Below are positions 46,524 to 57,752 of a stretch of DNA of 64,000 nt, in pieces. Positions within the stretch are counted from its first letter, which is position 1, and every line of letters begins with the position of its first letter. This DNA comes from Myotis daubentonii (lineage: Eukaryota; Chordata; Mammalia; Chiroptera; Vespertilionidae): the NCBI RefSeq assembly GCF_963259705.1, contig NC_081847.1:89422546-89486545 (forward strand), given 5' to 3'. The position numbers and the translations under genes were made by a program. The notes beneath the pieces were generated by a model that saw nothing but the letters and a program-made list of their open reading frames with translations, did not search any database and had not been told where the DNA came from.

Positions 46524-47340
46524 TGCCGGGAGCTGGTCCATCCTTGCTGTTTCAAGGGACCTGGCATATATGGCATACGGTTCTTAATATGTTTGCTCAC
46601 CTTCTTGGCGCTGTGTTTTAACCAAAGTCACCTCTCCGAGAAAGGTTGAATCCCCAGGTAGGGATTTTCCCCTGAAGTTAGGGAGGGAATAAAACCCCTC
46701 AACTAAGTGCCAGGCGGGTAATTAATCCCTTTAACTAGGAACAATCATGCTTAAACTACATAATCTTTTCTCCCTGGAATGGAGATAAGAAACGCCCTAA
46801 CCTTTGTAATAGAGATTGATAGGATTGAATCAACTGGTATAAATACAGTTGTAACAAGACAGAAACACTCAGAACTTAGAACTCAGAACTCAGGAGACAG
46901 AACTCAGAACAGAATCAAGAAGACAGAACCTACACGGAGCCTAGAGACAGAAGAACTTCGCTGGAGAGAGCATGCTGGAGGATCCTGGAGAGGGACTGGC
47001 CTCAGAGCCTAGAGACAGAGCCTAGCGGGAGAACATGGCAAGGGATCCTGGACTGAACCTGACTACAGAGATTGGCAGGAGAACCTGACTGGAACCTGGA
47101 CACTGAACCTGACTGGAGAGCCTGGACAGAACCTGGCTGGAGAACCTAGCGAGGGAACATGGCTACAGAACCTCGCTGGAGATCCGAGGCAGAGCCTCTC
47201 TGGAGATCAAGACCAGAACTTGGCTGGAGATCCTGGCTAGGCTGCTGATCAACTGAACGCTGTCTCCGAGTCTTTCCCTCTTCGCCGACTCCGTCCACAC
47301 CTTTGGGGACCCCTGGACCCACTGGGGTTGGACCCCGGCA
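46524..47340 (+). mobile_element. Solo LTR of a class II-like endogenous retrovirus inside the NUMT
   Basis: An 817-bp LTR starting TGCCGGGAGC and ending GACCCCGGCA. A perfect 6-bp duplication, ctttcc, lies at 46518-46523 and 47341-47346. Signals include GGTATAAATAC (TATA-like) near 46838 and AATAAA near 46688. A purine-rich region at 46865-47240 is built from irregular short tandem units such as GAACCTGGCTGGA and GAACTCAGGA. The 3' end, GCCGACTCCGTCCACACC onward, is shared with the LTR at 22519-22914. No internal viral genes remain. Confidence 0.9.
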
Positions 47341-48086
47341 CTTTCCCTTATATAAGACATGTCGATGCATTAATGACTAATTGGCCCGTGCAGACGCATG
47401 ACTGTGGTATCATGCCTTTGGTATTGTTTAAATTGGAGGTATGTTAGGATCCAGCTGTGGCCATTAAAGGCCTTAACACACTCAAGCAACTTGTAGCTGA
47501 GCTTATATTTAGTATCATTCATCAACATTGAAAACTACCAGGTGTAATTCAGTTACACAGGTCATAATCATGGCTTCCTCACATGGCAAATTTGAATGTG
47601 CAATGACTCAAACATTGTTCACCAGCATCACACAACCACAAAGTGCAACTCAGTCAATGGTTGCAGGACAAACCCCTACTACCTCCCTAATAAACCTTAT
47701 ATTGTATATAATCATTAATATCTTGCCAAAACCCCTAAACAAGATTAAGTCTATGATAATATACAAAGCCTAGTTCCTACCCATGGCAATACAAATAAAC
47801 ATGTTATATAATCAAGCAAATTCAATAACAAAATGTACTCAGCCTAATAATTATGGAGCCATTCAATGGAAAGTCCTGCCCTGATACACTCATGCTACTT
47901 GAATGAATGAATTTTCCTTAGACAACTACACCTCTAGATCTGTCACTTCCTTTTAATCATCCAAAACAACTATATTTATTGATGCTCACAAATTTCCCCA
48001 AATCATTAATATTCCCAAATTGGCATCTGACAAACACTGAACACCTTACACTAACCCATTACCTATATGCAACCTAGACTCAACCT

Positions 48087-48154
48087 GTTAATGTAGTTTA
48101 ATGTCAAAGCAAGGCAGTGAAAACGCCTCGGTGAGTTCACTTACTCCATAAACA
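48087..48154 (+). pseudogene. Mitochondrial tRNA-Phe pseudogene (in NUMT)
   Basis: GTTAATGTAGTTTAATGTCA then AAGCAAGGCAGTGAAAACGC, with the Phe anticodon region TGAAAA, and an end at TTACTCCATAAAC. It lies directly before 12S, as in mitochondrial DNA. Nuclear and decayed, not expected to work. Confidence 0.88.
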
Positions 48155-49260
48155 CACAGGTTTGGTCCCATCTTTTCTGTTAGTTTTTACTAAAATTACA
48201 CATGAAAGTATCTGCATCCCACTGAGATTGCCCTTTAATCATATATGAGTAAAAGGAGCCGGCAGCAAGCACACTTAGAATAGCGAATAATGCCTTGTTC
48301 AACCAAGCCCCATGGGAGACGGCAGTAATAAAAATTAAGCCATAAATGGAAGTCTGGCTAAGTTATATTAACCAGTAAGGACTGGTAACTTTTGTGCTAG
48401 CCACCATGGTCATAGGATTAACCCCAGGTAATAGAATCTGACGTAAACCCCATTATGTATTTTTAATAATAGAGTTAAATTTTAACTAGGCCATAAAAAG
48501 CTATAGCTAAAGTAAAATTAAGCCACAAAAGTGACTTTAAGAATCCTGACTATGTGATAGCTAAGATCCAAGACTCAAACTGGATTTAGATACCCCACTA
48601 GCTTATCCCTAAACCCACACCATTTCTACAATAAAATTTGTAAGAGTACTGCTAAGGCTCAAAGAACTTGGCCAGGGTCTATATGTCCCTAGAGAATTCT
48701 GTCTATAATCGATAAATCCCTATAAACCTCGCCAGCCCTTGCTAATATAGCCTATATATGGCTATCTTTAGCAAACCCTGCAAATGAACTACGGTAAAAA
48801 TATTAAGCATAAAAATGTTAGGTTAAGGTGTAGCTTATGGGGTGAAAAAAATGGGCTACATTATCTATTTCAAGAACATTATTCTTTTTTAAAAAATATA
48901 TTTTATTGATTTTTCACAGAGAGGAAAGGAGAGGGATAGAGAGTTAGAAATATTGATGAGAGAGAAACATTGATCAGCTGCCTCCTGCACACCTCCTACT
49001 GGGGATGTGCCCACAACCAAGGTACACGCCCTTGGCCGGAATCGAACCTGGGACCTTTCAGTCCGCAGGCCGATGCTCTATCCACTGAGCCAAACCGGTT
49101 AGGGCAAGAACATTATTCTTATACAGACGTTTTTGTGGAACTAAAGGAGGATTTAGTAGTAAAATTAAGGACAGAGAACTTAATTGAATCAGGCCACGAA
49201 GCACAAATAAATTGCCCATCAATTCAAAGCCTCATAGCAACAACATATTCAATTATGCAT
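48155..49260 (+). pseudogene. Mitochondrial 12S rRNA pseudogene (in NUMT), split by a Ves SINE
   Basis: Conserved 12S landmarks occur in order: ACAGGTTTGGTCCC, AAAAATTAAGCCATAAATGG, GTGCTAGCCACCATGGTCAT (normally CAGCCACCGCGGTCA), GGATTTAGATACCCCACTAG, GATAAATCCCTATAAACCTC and GCAAATGAACTACGGTAAAA. After the SINE the 3' end follows (GAACTTAATTGAATCAGGCC; ATTGCCCATCAATTCAA). C-to-T and G-to-A changes in the most conserved loops show nuclear decay. Confidence 0.9.
48887..49104 (-). mobile_element. Ves SINE inserted in the NUMT 12S region
   Basis: Antisense Ves with tail TATATTTTATTGATTTTTCA and head CTGAGCCAAACCGGTTAGGG. A perfect 16-bp duplication, caagaacattattctt, lies at 48871-48886 and 49105-49120. 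Confidence 0.95.
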
Positions 49261-49714
49261 GCTTATGTGTCAATAAAATGAATGACAAGAAATGATATGA
49301 AGGATGAGGGGAGGGATTAGGATTATAGTTATTATTACAAGGTATTCAAATTACCTATGAAGTGGTATAGCATTATGTGAAAGTGGACTTGGATTGGTTG
49401 TGAATGTATCTAGCAAACTCTAGGGCAAACACTAAAAATATTTTTAAAACCAGAAGTGAAAGAAAAATGGAATCATAAAATTCTCAGTTAAAATCACAGA
49501 ATTCTCAGTTAAAAGGCAGAAAAAGAGCAGAACACAAAAGTTGGAAAAAAATAAGTGCAACAAATAGAAAAAAGCAATAAATGCAGTAGCTAGTAATTCA
49601 AGTACATCAATAATCATTTAGAATGCCAATGGCCTAAATGCACAAATTAAAAGACAGATTGCCAGAGTGGATCAGAAAACATGACCCAACTATATGTTGC
49701 CTACTAGAAAGCTA

Positions 49715-50242
49715 TCCTATCTAATAAAGAGGGAATATGCTAATTGACCCTCACACTGTTGCAAAGATGGTGGCGCCCATAGCCAATAAGGAGGGAATAT
49801 GCTAATTGACTACCCCACCCTCAAAGAAGGCGGCACCCACAGCCAATAAGGAGAGAATATGCTAATTGACTGTCCCGCCCTCAAAGATGGTGGTGCCCAC
49901 AGCCAATAAGGAGGAAATATGCTAATTGACTGCCCCGCTCTCAAAGATGGCGGCACCCACAGCCAAAAGATGGTGGTGCCCAGTCCCCTCACCCCCACTG
50001 GGGCAGCAGGGATGTGACAAGGCCAGAGTCCCCCAATCCCCTCAGCCCCCCAGCTGCCCAGGGCCGCCCGAGGCTCAGGTAACCAGGGCCGGCCGAGGCT
50101 TGCGCTGCTGGCAGTGGCAGCAGCAGAGGTGTGATGGGGGCATCACCTCCTGCCCCTGAGTGCTCCTGGACTGTGAGATGGGGCAGGGTGAGCTGAGGGA
50201 CTCCCCCTACAGTGCATGAATTTTCATGCACCAGGCCTCTAG
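49715..50242 (+). mobile_element. HeliBat-type Helitron with internal 60-bp tandem repeats
   Basis: Starts TCCTATCTAATAAAGAGG and ends ATGCACCAGGCCTCTAG, with A 49714 and T 50243 flanking. It is inserted in L1 ORF2. The 5' part holds four copies of a unit with GCTAATTGAC at 49739, 49801, 49861 and 49921 (spacing 62, 60, 60). The 3' part is GC-rich. Confidence 0.92.
49731..49970 (+). repeat. Four-copy 60-bp tandem repeat with CCAAT and YY1-like motifs
   Basis: Most units hold a YY1-like AAAGATGGYGGC core (exact AAGATGGCGGC at 49944), AGCCAATAAGGAG (CCAAT box) and ATATGCTAATTGAC (octamer-like). The copies differ by only a few bases. Confidence 0.85.
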
Positions 50243-52214
50243 TTTTAACAATAAAGACTCATTATTAAAGGTAAAAGGGTAGGGAAAGATAAACTATGCT
50301 AACACTAAAAGAAGGAAAGAAGAAGTAGTAGACTAATTTCAGGCTAAGCAGTTTCAGAGCAAGGACAGTTATCAGGAATACAGAGGTTACATAATGATAA
50401 AGGGGTTAATTCTTCAAGTAGACAAAACAACCCTTAATGTGTATGTGTCTAATGGCAGAGTGCCAAACTACAGGAGGCAAAAGGTGATAGAACTACAAGG
50501 AGAAATAGATGAATCCACTACCATAGTTGGAGACCTCATCGCCTCTCTTTCAGAAATGGGCAGACCCAGCAGGCAGGAAAATCAGGAATAACATCTCTAG
50601 TTCTATAGCACTAACCGTCAACTGAATTGATATGATTGACATCTATAGATGACTTCATCCAACAACAGCAGAACACACATTCTTCTCAACCTCACATGAA
50701 ACATTCACCAAGAAAGAGCTCATTGTGGGCCATAAAATATACCTTATTAAATTTTAAAAAATAATAATATTTATACTCTCATACCAAAATGGAATTAAAC
50801 CAGAAACAAATAACAGAAAGATAGCTAGAAAATCCTTAAATACTTTGAGATTAAACAACACAGTTCTAAATAATTCCAAGTAGGAGAATCTCATCAAATA
50901 AGAAATCTCAAGATACTAAAAAATACTTTGAAGTAAATAAAAATGAGAGCACAATATTTCAAAATTTGGGGGATGCAGTGAAAGCAGTATTTAGAGTGAG
51001 ATTAGAGCATTAAATATTATTTTAAGAGAGAGAGATCCCACATCAATAATCTATGATTTCATTTTATGAAACTAAAACAAAGAAGTCCAAATTAAGTTCA
51101 AAGTATCCAGAAAATAAAAATCAGAGCAGAAATTAAATTGAAAATAAGAAATCAAGAGAAAGATTAAATAAGCCAAAAGTTAGTTTTTGAAAAGACCAGT
51201 AAAATTGATAAGCCTCTAGCCACAGTAATTAATAAGATACAAAGTACTAATATCACAAATAAAAAAAGAAATATCCCTCTAGGTCCCAGGGACATAAAAA
51301 AATTAAAATACTATTAACAACTCTATGGCCATTAATTTTTATAACCAATGACATGCACCAATTCCTTGAAAGACAAGTTCTGCCAAAACTCACACAGGAA
51401 CAGATGATCTGAATACAAATATTATCTGTTAAAATATTAAATTAAAACTGCCCATAACGGAAAGCACAAGGCCCACATAGATTCATCGTTGAATTGTGCC
51501 AAACATTTAAGGAAGACATTACATGAATTCTCTAAAATCTTTGAGAAGGTAGACGGTATGGGAATACTTTCTAACTCATTCTATGAGGCCAGCATTATTC
51601 TTTATTTCTCCCCATCCCCATCACCAACCCTCTCCCCCCACCTCCCCCCACAATCACCACACTGTTGTCCTGGTCCACTATTAAGTATGATTTTTGTCCA
51701 CAGGTGACGGCTAGTTCAACATTCAAAGGTCAGTTAACGTACTGCATCCTATCAACAGGCTAAAGAAGAAAACTCACATGATCCTATTAATAAATGCAGA
51801 AAAATAATTTTACAAAAACCAATACCCATTCATGATGAAAACTCAGTAAACTAGAACTAGAGGGGAACGTCCTCAACTTGATAAAGGCTATCCATACAAA
51901 ACCCTGTGGCTGACATCATCCTCAAAGGGGAGAACCTTGACGTTTTTCCACTCCCTTTGGAAGTCTGCTAAACTGAGAAGGAACACATGAAACTGTCTTT
52001 GTTTGCAGATGACGTGATAATCTATGTAGGAAATTGGCAAGAACTGACAAAAATACTAGAGGAACTAGTAAGTGGTGACAGCAAGATCTCAGAATATATG
52101 GTAAATGTAAAAATGGCCGTAAACAAGTGGAATTTAAAAATAAAAGCACAATACCATCATGTGAGCATCCTCCAAATAAAATGTTTTAGGGATTTTTCCA
52201 GTAGGGACGTTACT

Positions 52215-52769
52215 TTGGCTGATATTATAATGGTGGAAAACTGTCATGATAAACCTGTCCAAACCCATAGAATGTACACATTAAGTGTAAACTCTAGTGA
52301 ACATTATGGACTCTGCGTGATAATGCTGTGTTAATGTTAAGTTCACCAGTTGTGACAAGGGCACCGCCACAAGGGGGATATCGATGTGGAAGAGGTGGGG
52401 TGTGTGTGTGTGTGTGTGTGCGCGCGTGCGCGCGCGCAGAGGAGCTAAACAGGAAATCTCTGTCTTCCCATCAAAATTGCTGTGACCTTAAAACTGCGGT
52501 AAAAAGTAAACTCTAATTTTAAAACGACGACGACTACAGGTGGTCATACATATTCAAAAGGGCAAAAACCAAAGGCAAGGAAGTCCTTGACTTAAGCCAG
52601 GGGCGGGGCCGGGGGCTGAAGCACTTTATCTAGAGAGGAGCGAGAATAAGACTAAAAGCAGCTCCTAGTCAACAGCCATGAAAACAGGAAGGAAAGGGGG
52701 CAAAATATTGAAAGGTTTGAAAGAAAACAAACCCAAAATGCAATTTTATATCCAGCAAAACTTTTCTTC

Positions 52770-52770
<1 letters not shown>
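52215..52770 (+). mobile_element. Old LINE-1 3' fragments with microsatellite
   Basis: ATAGAATGTACACATTAAGT, ACATTATGGACTCTGCGTGA and CTGTGACCTTAAAACTGCGG match old L1 3'-UTR sequence. AATGCAATTTTATATCCAGC near 52738 is L1 coding sequence. A (TG)n/(CG)n run lies at 52401-52437. Confidence 0.65.

Positions 52771-52772
<2 letters not shown>

Positions 52773-52838
<66 letters not shown>
52773..52838 (+). repeat. (AG)33 microsatellite
   Basis: Uninterrupted AG run of 66 bp. It creates an artificial Arg-Glu repeat in one frame and Ser-Leu on the other strand. Confidence 0.97.
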
Positions 52839-52841
<3 letters not shown>

Positions 52842-53727
52842 AAACCCGGCTTGTCTGGTTGCTGCCTCTCTCTCTGCAGAGTTCCTTGCAAAGGGCTTTG
52901 GGGCATGCCTATGCCTTTTGGGGGCGGCACCACAGGAACCCGAATGCATCTTCCATGAACTCCTTTGCCTTATTTTTTCTTTGTTTGGTTTTTCCACTGT
53001 TTTTTTCCCCCCATGCTATATACTCTGTGGGTCTTTCTGAGCTCCCTTAACACATGTTAATAAGATAAAACGTATAGATCAATCAGCATTGTTGTAAGTA
53101 CTTCTGAGGCATCTTAGGATAAAATAGTTTTCACTTTGAGTGAATCAAATGGCATTTTATCCTTTTAATGCTAACAGAGTAGTTTGTGTTTGTAGTTGCC
53201 TCGCTGTTTTAGAACCACACTAAGGGAGTAATAATGTCATTATGGCTTTGCCATGTTTTGATACAGTTTTCTGATGTCACGTAGTTATTACAGTACTTGT
53301 AACTCTTTGAAAAGTATTGTCAGCAAAACAACAAAATTATTGTGATGTGGTTCATGCTCACCACTTCACAGAAACATATCATCCTAGAGCTGGAATCTAT
53401 TTCAAAGGATCATTTGTGCTAGTCCTTTCTGTCAGCTGATAATCATTTGCAAATCTCTCCATTAGAAAACCCTCAGGTCCTCCCACAGCTTAAGATCTTT
53501 ACACTTTTCTTCTTCCAATAATCTCAGGCTGAATATCAAATATTTAATTTACAAGAATAAAAAAATCTTTCCCTATCTAAACATTTTAGTGCCCCTCAAA
53601 AAATTTAATACCATGATCAATAAACATTTTCTATTTCTGGGAAATGGCTAGTAGAACTCTTAGTTGAAGACACAGAGGAAAAAAGTACCCCACATTTTAA
53701 AAAGAGCTATAAAAATGAAGTCAGATT
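52839..53727. other. Intergenic, no gene seen
   Basis: Unremarkable AT-rich DNA without a recognised repeat or coding region. Confidence 0.5.
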
Positions 53728-53935
53728 CCTGGTGGGTGTGGCTGAGCATCGACACTATGAACCAGGAGGTCAGGGTTCCATTCCTGGTCAGGGCGCACAT
53801 CTGGGTTGCGGGCTCGATCCCCAGTAGGGGGCGTGAAGGAGGCAGCCGACGATTCTCTCTCATCATTGATGGTCCTATCCCTTTCTCCCTCTCCCTTCCT
53901 CTCTGAAATCAATAAAAACATTTTTTAAAGAAACC
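53728..53935 (+). mobile_element. Ves SINE
   Basis: Diverged head GGTGGGTGTGGCTGAGCATC, B-box-like GGGTTCCATTCC, tail GAAATCAATAAAAACATT. Flanks share gtcagatt. Confidence 0.88.
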
Positions 53936-54059
53936 AGGTCAGATTACCATCAGCCCCTGAGTTTACTAGAGGATGCCTCAGAAGACCCCGTGCCATTGTG
54001 CCTGCCCCAGGACCCTCTGAAATTCCTCAAGGCTGCCCAAGGAGAGAACGGGCTTGCCC

Positions 54060-54190
54060 ACAAATGACTGATCTTCTGTTTTGAATCAGAAGATGATGTT
54101 ATAGAATTTACAATTGAAACCCATAAAATTTTATCAACCAATGTCACCCCAATAAATTTAATTAAAAAGAAAAGTAAATAAAACATAAAA
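54060..54190 (+). mobile_element. LINE-1 3' end, strongly truncated
   Basis: AATTTTATCAACCAATGTCA followed by CCCCAATAAATTTAATT is the sense bat L1 3' terminus, followed by an A-rich tail. Confidence 0.75.
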
Positions 54191-54346
54191 GAGGAAGGGT
54201 TGTGCTGCCTGCAGCCCTGGGCCTGCCCGCTGTGGCGCACCAGGCGAGTGGGGCTGCGGGACACGATCATTCATGGAGGCGGAGGATGTCTGCGGAAGGG
54301 GAGGTGGAATCGCATTCCCACTGTACGTGTGCTGAGGAAACTGCCC

Positions 54347-54570
54347 GCCGTTGCTTGGCCTGTGTGGCTCAGTGGTTGAGCATAGATGGATAAACCAGGA
54401 GGTCACAGCTTGATTCCCGTCAGGGCACAGGCCTGGGTTTCTGGCTCAATCCCCAGTTGGGGGCGTGCAGGAGGCGGCCCATCAATGATTCTCTCTCATC
54501 ACTGATGTTTTTCTCTCTCTCCCCCTCTCCCTTCCTCTCTGAAATCAATACAAAATAAAATAAAACAAGA
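54347..54570 (+). mobile_element. Ves SINE
   Basis: Head CCTGTGTGGCTCAGTGGTTG, tail GAAATCAATACAAAATAAAA. Flanks aaactgcc appear on both sides. Confidence 0.9.
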
Positions 54571-55764
54571 AACTGCCGATTGCACCTGGGGGAGTCCCAA
54601 GGACTCCTGGTTTGTCCTTTGAGCTCATCCTCGCTTTCTCTGAGAACAGTGTCCGCTCCTATTCCTATCCCTCATCTTTTCTCCAAATTAAAGCCCCCAT
54701 GAAGCTAACAGTACGAAGTCATTTACTTGGGAAATGAACTCCCTAGGGGATTCAATGAGATAGAAGAGGGCAGACTGCTGGTTTCCGGGAGGGGCAACGA
54801 GGTGAAGAGCGTTTTCCCAATTATGGCCCCTCGGGCTTGCTTCCCACAGGAACCATGTGGGCCGAGTGTCCCGTGGAGTGCGTGGTGGGAGACACCTCAC
54901 CAGCCTTATGAAAATCAGCGAGAGGAGAATGCTATTACTCCTTTACATTGTTTTAAATATTAATCAGACCAATGCAACTAAAATTAAAAAGCATAATTAT
55001 GGGAAAGGAGAAATAAACTTTCATAACATGCTGATGTGATAATACAGCTAGAGGATTCATAACAATAAATTTCAAACTTAGCGGTAAGACAGCATGATTA
55101 ACTATAAGAAAGTGCTCCACATTATTAACTTTTTTACATACAAGCAGTAAAGAACAAAAGGCTATCATGGAGAAAAGTTTGACATCCATAGAAAAATATA
55201 TAAGATAATTTAAAATATCTCAAAGAAAAATGTAAAAAACCATTAAATAGGATATGCAATCTTGCTAAGAGTTTTTAAGTGTTTGAACAAAAGGAAAAAT
55301 ATTCTACATTACCTCATAGGAAGACTTTATAAAATAATAAATCTTTCCAAATTAATTTATAGATTTAATGCAACTAAAACAAAAATTTACTGGGCATTCT
55401 TTTGTAACTTGATAAAATTATTTTAAATTTTCTGTAGTTGAATAAAAAAAGAGGAACTAAGAAATTTTTGAAAAATGCTTTTCACTATCAAATATGAATA
55501 CAGATCACATCTTTTATTAAGGACAGTATGTATTGGCAATCCAGTCAACAGGTAAGATTAATGAGAAAATATGTGAGGCCCTGAGAGAGTAAAAATTATA
55601 ATAACTTTATAATAATCATAAATAAATAGGGAAATAATTATTCAACAGATGATGTTGAGAGAATTGACTAAATATATAGAATGCTCAAGTAGCGATTTTT
55701 CCTGATACAATACAACAGAGTAAATTTTACAGAGCATAAGAATAGTGTTTTTGTTGTGGTTGTT
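54571..55764. other. Intergenic, AT-rich, no gene seen
   Basis: Long AT-rich stretch, possibly old L1 in part (TCCAAATTAATTTATAGATT; AATGCAACTAAAACAAAAAT near 55345). Not secure. Confidence 0.4.
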
Positions 55765-56022
55765 AATCTTTACCCAAGGGTTATTTTTTTCCATTGATTT
55801 TAGGAAAGAGTGGGAGGGAGGGAGGGAAAAGGGAAGAAAGAAGGAGGGGAGAGAGACGAGAGAGAAAGAGAAACATTGATGTGAGAGAGACATTGATTGG
55901 TTGCCTCCTGCACATACACCAACCAGGGCCAGGGATTGAACCTGCAACCCACGTATTGTCCAGAAATTGGACCCATGACCCTTTGGTGTGCAGGCCGATG
56001 CACTGAGATACACTGGTCAGAG
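55765..56022 (-). mobile_element. Ves SINE (long-tail type)
   Basis: Tail GTTAATCTTTACCCAAGGGT...CCATTGATTTTAGG and head GATACACTGGTCAGAG, antisense. The head is diverged. Confidence 0.85.
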
Positions 56023-56772
56023 TGAAAAGCATTTTAAAAAATAAAAACTATACACACACCGATTTTATAACATATCCAACACTTTTCAGATGGGGCGGGC
56101 ACGTCTCTCTGTAAAACTCGAATACCAATGAAGAACTCCATCAGCCTGGATAAAAAGCAGCATATGGGCTGGCATTCCATGGGAATGAAACAGAGCCAGC
56201 CCTCACAGTGAAAGGAACTGGGAGCTGGAAGTGCGGGTTCTGTGTCTCGCCTCTCTCTGAGGGTTCCACCTGCTGTTAGCTGGGTGCTCTCCGTGTCTGC
56301 TGTTTGTCCTACACTAGCTCTAACCCCTAACCTATGTGCCGCCCAAGCACTAGCTCAAGTTCCTGCCAAGGCCCGAAAAAACTCTGTAAGCTTCTGGTTC
56401 ACATTTGCTAGGAAGGGCTGACAGGACTGAACTCAGTTTTTGAGTCCAGTCACACCAATCCAGTGGGTGACTCCTGATTTCTCACAGGAAGCGGGACTCA
56501 GGAGTGAAAGCATGCGCAGATCATGATTAGGGGCAACCGGGGCTATTCCAGGCCCGGGGGCCGTTTCCCCCCCTGAGGCCAGCCTCGGTCAGGGCCAGCC
56601 GCTGGGCCTCCTGCCCCTCCAGTGTACGCACCCACCACCCCAGCCGAGGCCACAGAGGACAGGGCGCTCCTGCTGCCCGCCAGGCCGAGGCTGGGGCAGG
56701 GTCCATGGGAAGCAGGTGGAACAAGCACTTCAGACCATGTCTGCTCTAACAAGGACTTGGTGAGAATGAAGG
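56023..56772. other. Intergenic, no gene seen
   Basis: GC-rich at 56530-56720 with short open frames on both strands and no recognised motif. Confidence 0.5.
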
Positions 56773-56982
56773 CGAGGCCTGGACAGTGTGGCTCAGTGGA
56801 TGAGTATTGACCTATGAACCAAGTCACGATTAGATTCCTGGTCAGGGCACATGCCCAGGTTGTGGACTTGATCCCCAGTGGGGGATGTGCAGGAGGCAGC
56901 CGATCAATGATTCTCTCTCATCATTGATGTTTCTATCTCTCTATCCTTCTCCTTTCCGCTCCGAAATAATTTTTTTTTTAAA
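56773..56982 (+). mobile_element. Ves SINE
   Basis: Head GCCTGGACAGTGTGGCTCAG, CT-rich body and A/T tail. Flanks gaatgaag (56764-56771) and gaatgaag (56983-56990) are the target duplication. Confidence 0.9.
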
Positions 56983-56990
56983 GAATGAAG

Positions 56991-57490
56991 ATGACTATAT
57001 AAAAGATGCACTTAGTAAAAAAAAATATTCTCACCAAAATTAATAATAAAACATTAAAAAGCAAATTCATGCAACAGATATTAACTTGTTTGCTGTATTT
57101 CCCAATCTCCCTCTCTTTGGCCAGCGATTGCTTTCCCCAAAGTCTTATCTGCACCACAAATGCTCCACAGAACTTTTAATTAGCAGAACCACAGTGCTTG
57201 CATTAACAAACCAGCTTAGACTAAAAAGCAAATGTTTAAGCAAAATAGAAATTTAAGAAGCTTCATATGTTTAATTCATTTCTAACCCCTTACCCTGAAT
57301 ATAATTATAATCATCATTTCTAATTACAATCATACATGCAATTTATAAGTAATACTTCTCAAGGGATACCACTGTAACATTATTTAAATCAGAGTTATTT
57401 TGTGTAAGCTTATTTAGAAGTAAAAGAGGATCGTAGACATCAAGTTTTGAATTGCTCATTCTAGAACATTTAGAATCTAGGACTAGTAAT
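56991..57490. other. Intergenic, AT-rich, no gene seen
   Basis: No recognised repeat or coding region. Confidence 0.5.
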
Positions 57491-57752
57491 TTTTTTTTTT
57501 TTTTAACCCTCACCCGAGGATATTTTTCCATTGATTTTTAGGGAGCGGTGGGAGAAAATGAAAGACAGAGAGAAACAGAGAAACATTGATATGAGAGAAA
57601 CACATGGATTGGTTGCCTCTTGCAAGAGCCTCAACCAGGGCCCAGGTCGGGGAGGAGCCTGCAACCAAGGTACCTGCCCTTGACCAGAGTGGATCCAGGG
57701 ACCCTTTGGTCTGCGGGCTGACGCTCTATCCACTGAGCCAACCCAGCTAGGA
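57491..57752 (-). mobile_element. Ves SINE (long-tail type)
   Basis: Tail TTAACCCTCACCCGAGGATA and head ACTGAGCCAACCCAGCTAGG, antisense. Confidence 0.92.

Larger units (their letters stand above)
46300..49260 (+). pseudogene. NUMT: nuclear copy of mitochondrial control region, tRNA-Phe and 12S rRNA
   Basis: Mitochondrial sequence is readable in three pieces: 46300-46523, 47341-48886 and 49105-49260. The first has the control-region text CAAATAATTTCCAGTTAGCA and CCTCTTCTTGCTCC, and ends CAGGGCCATCTCACCTAAAG. The second continues with CCCTTATATAAGACATG, a CSB2-like CAAACCCCTACTACC and a CSB3-like CTTGCCAAAACCCCTAAACA, then tRNA-Phe and most of 12S. The third is the 12S 3' end (GGATTTAGTAGTAAAATTAA). 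A solo LTR and a Ves SINE separate the pieces, each with target duplications, so the copy is nuclear and not a mitochondrial contaminant. The true left edge may lie further left, in 45926-46300. The gene order is the normal mammalian one. Confidence 0.93.
49390..52200 (+). mobile_element. LINE-1 ORF2 relic, split by a HeliBat
   Basis: Sense L1 ORF2 sequence appears before the HeliBat (GACAGATTGCCAGAGTGGAT; GACCCAACTATATGTTGCCT) and after it (AATGATAAAGGGGTTAATTC; ACATTCTTCTCAACCTCACA). Near 51987-52170 a frame encodes SLFADDVIIYV, the F/YxDD reverse-transcriptase active-site region. Many frameshifts and stops make it inactive. A piece of antisense L1 3' UTR (CACCACACTGTTGTCC) sits inside at 51595-51700. 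Confidence 0.8.

Noticed and set aside
46779..47012. Open frames inside the LTR with repeated peptide units
   Set aside because: They reflect the tandem purine-rich repeats of the LTR, not a viral gene.
48087..48154. Functional tRNA-Phe gene
   Set aside because: It is a decayed mitochondrial tRNA within a NUMT; a mitochondrial tRNA in the nucleus would lack its normal expression and processing.
46300..49260. Possible mitochondrial contamination or assembly chimera
   Set aside because: Sequence decay in the most conserved 12S loops, and an LTR and a SINE with target duplications inside, show a true nuclear copy.
49731..49970. CRISPR-like spaced repeats
   Set aside because: The units are contiguous 60-bp tandem copies within a Helitron in a mammalian genome, not direct repeats separated by unique spacers.
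51987..52334. Reverse-transcriptase gene with FADD motif
   Set aside because: The motif is real, but the surrounding L1 ORF2 is truncated and frame-broken, so it is a relic.
52678..53040. 120-codon frame with an Arg-Glu repeat
   Set aside because: The repeat is produced by the (AG)33 microsatellite next to L1 sequence.
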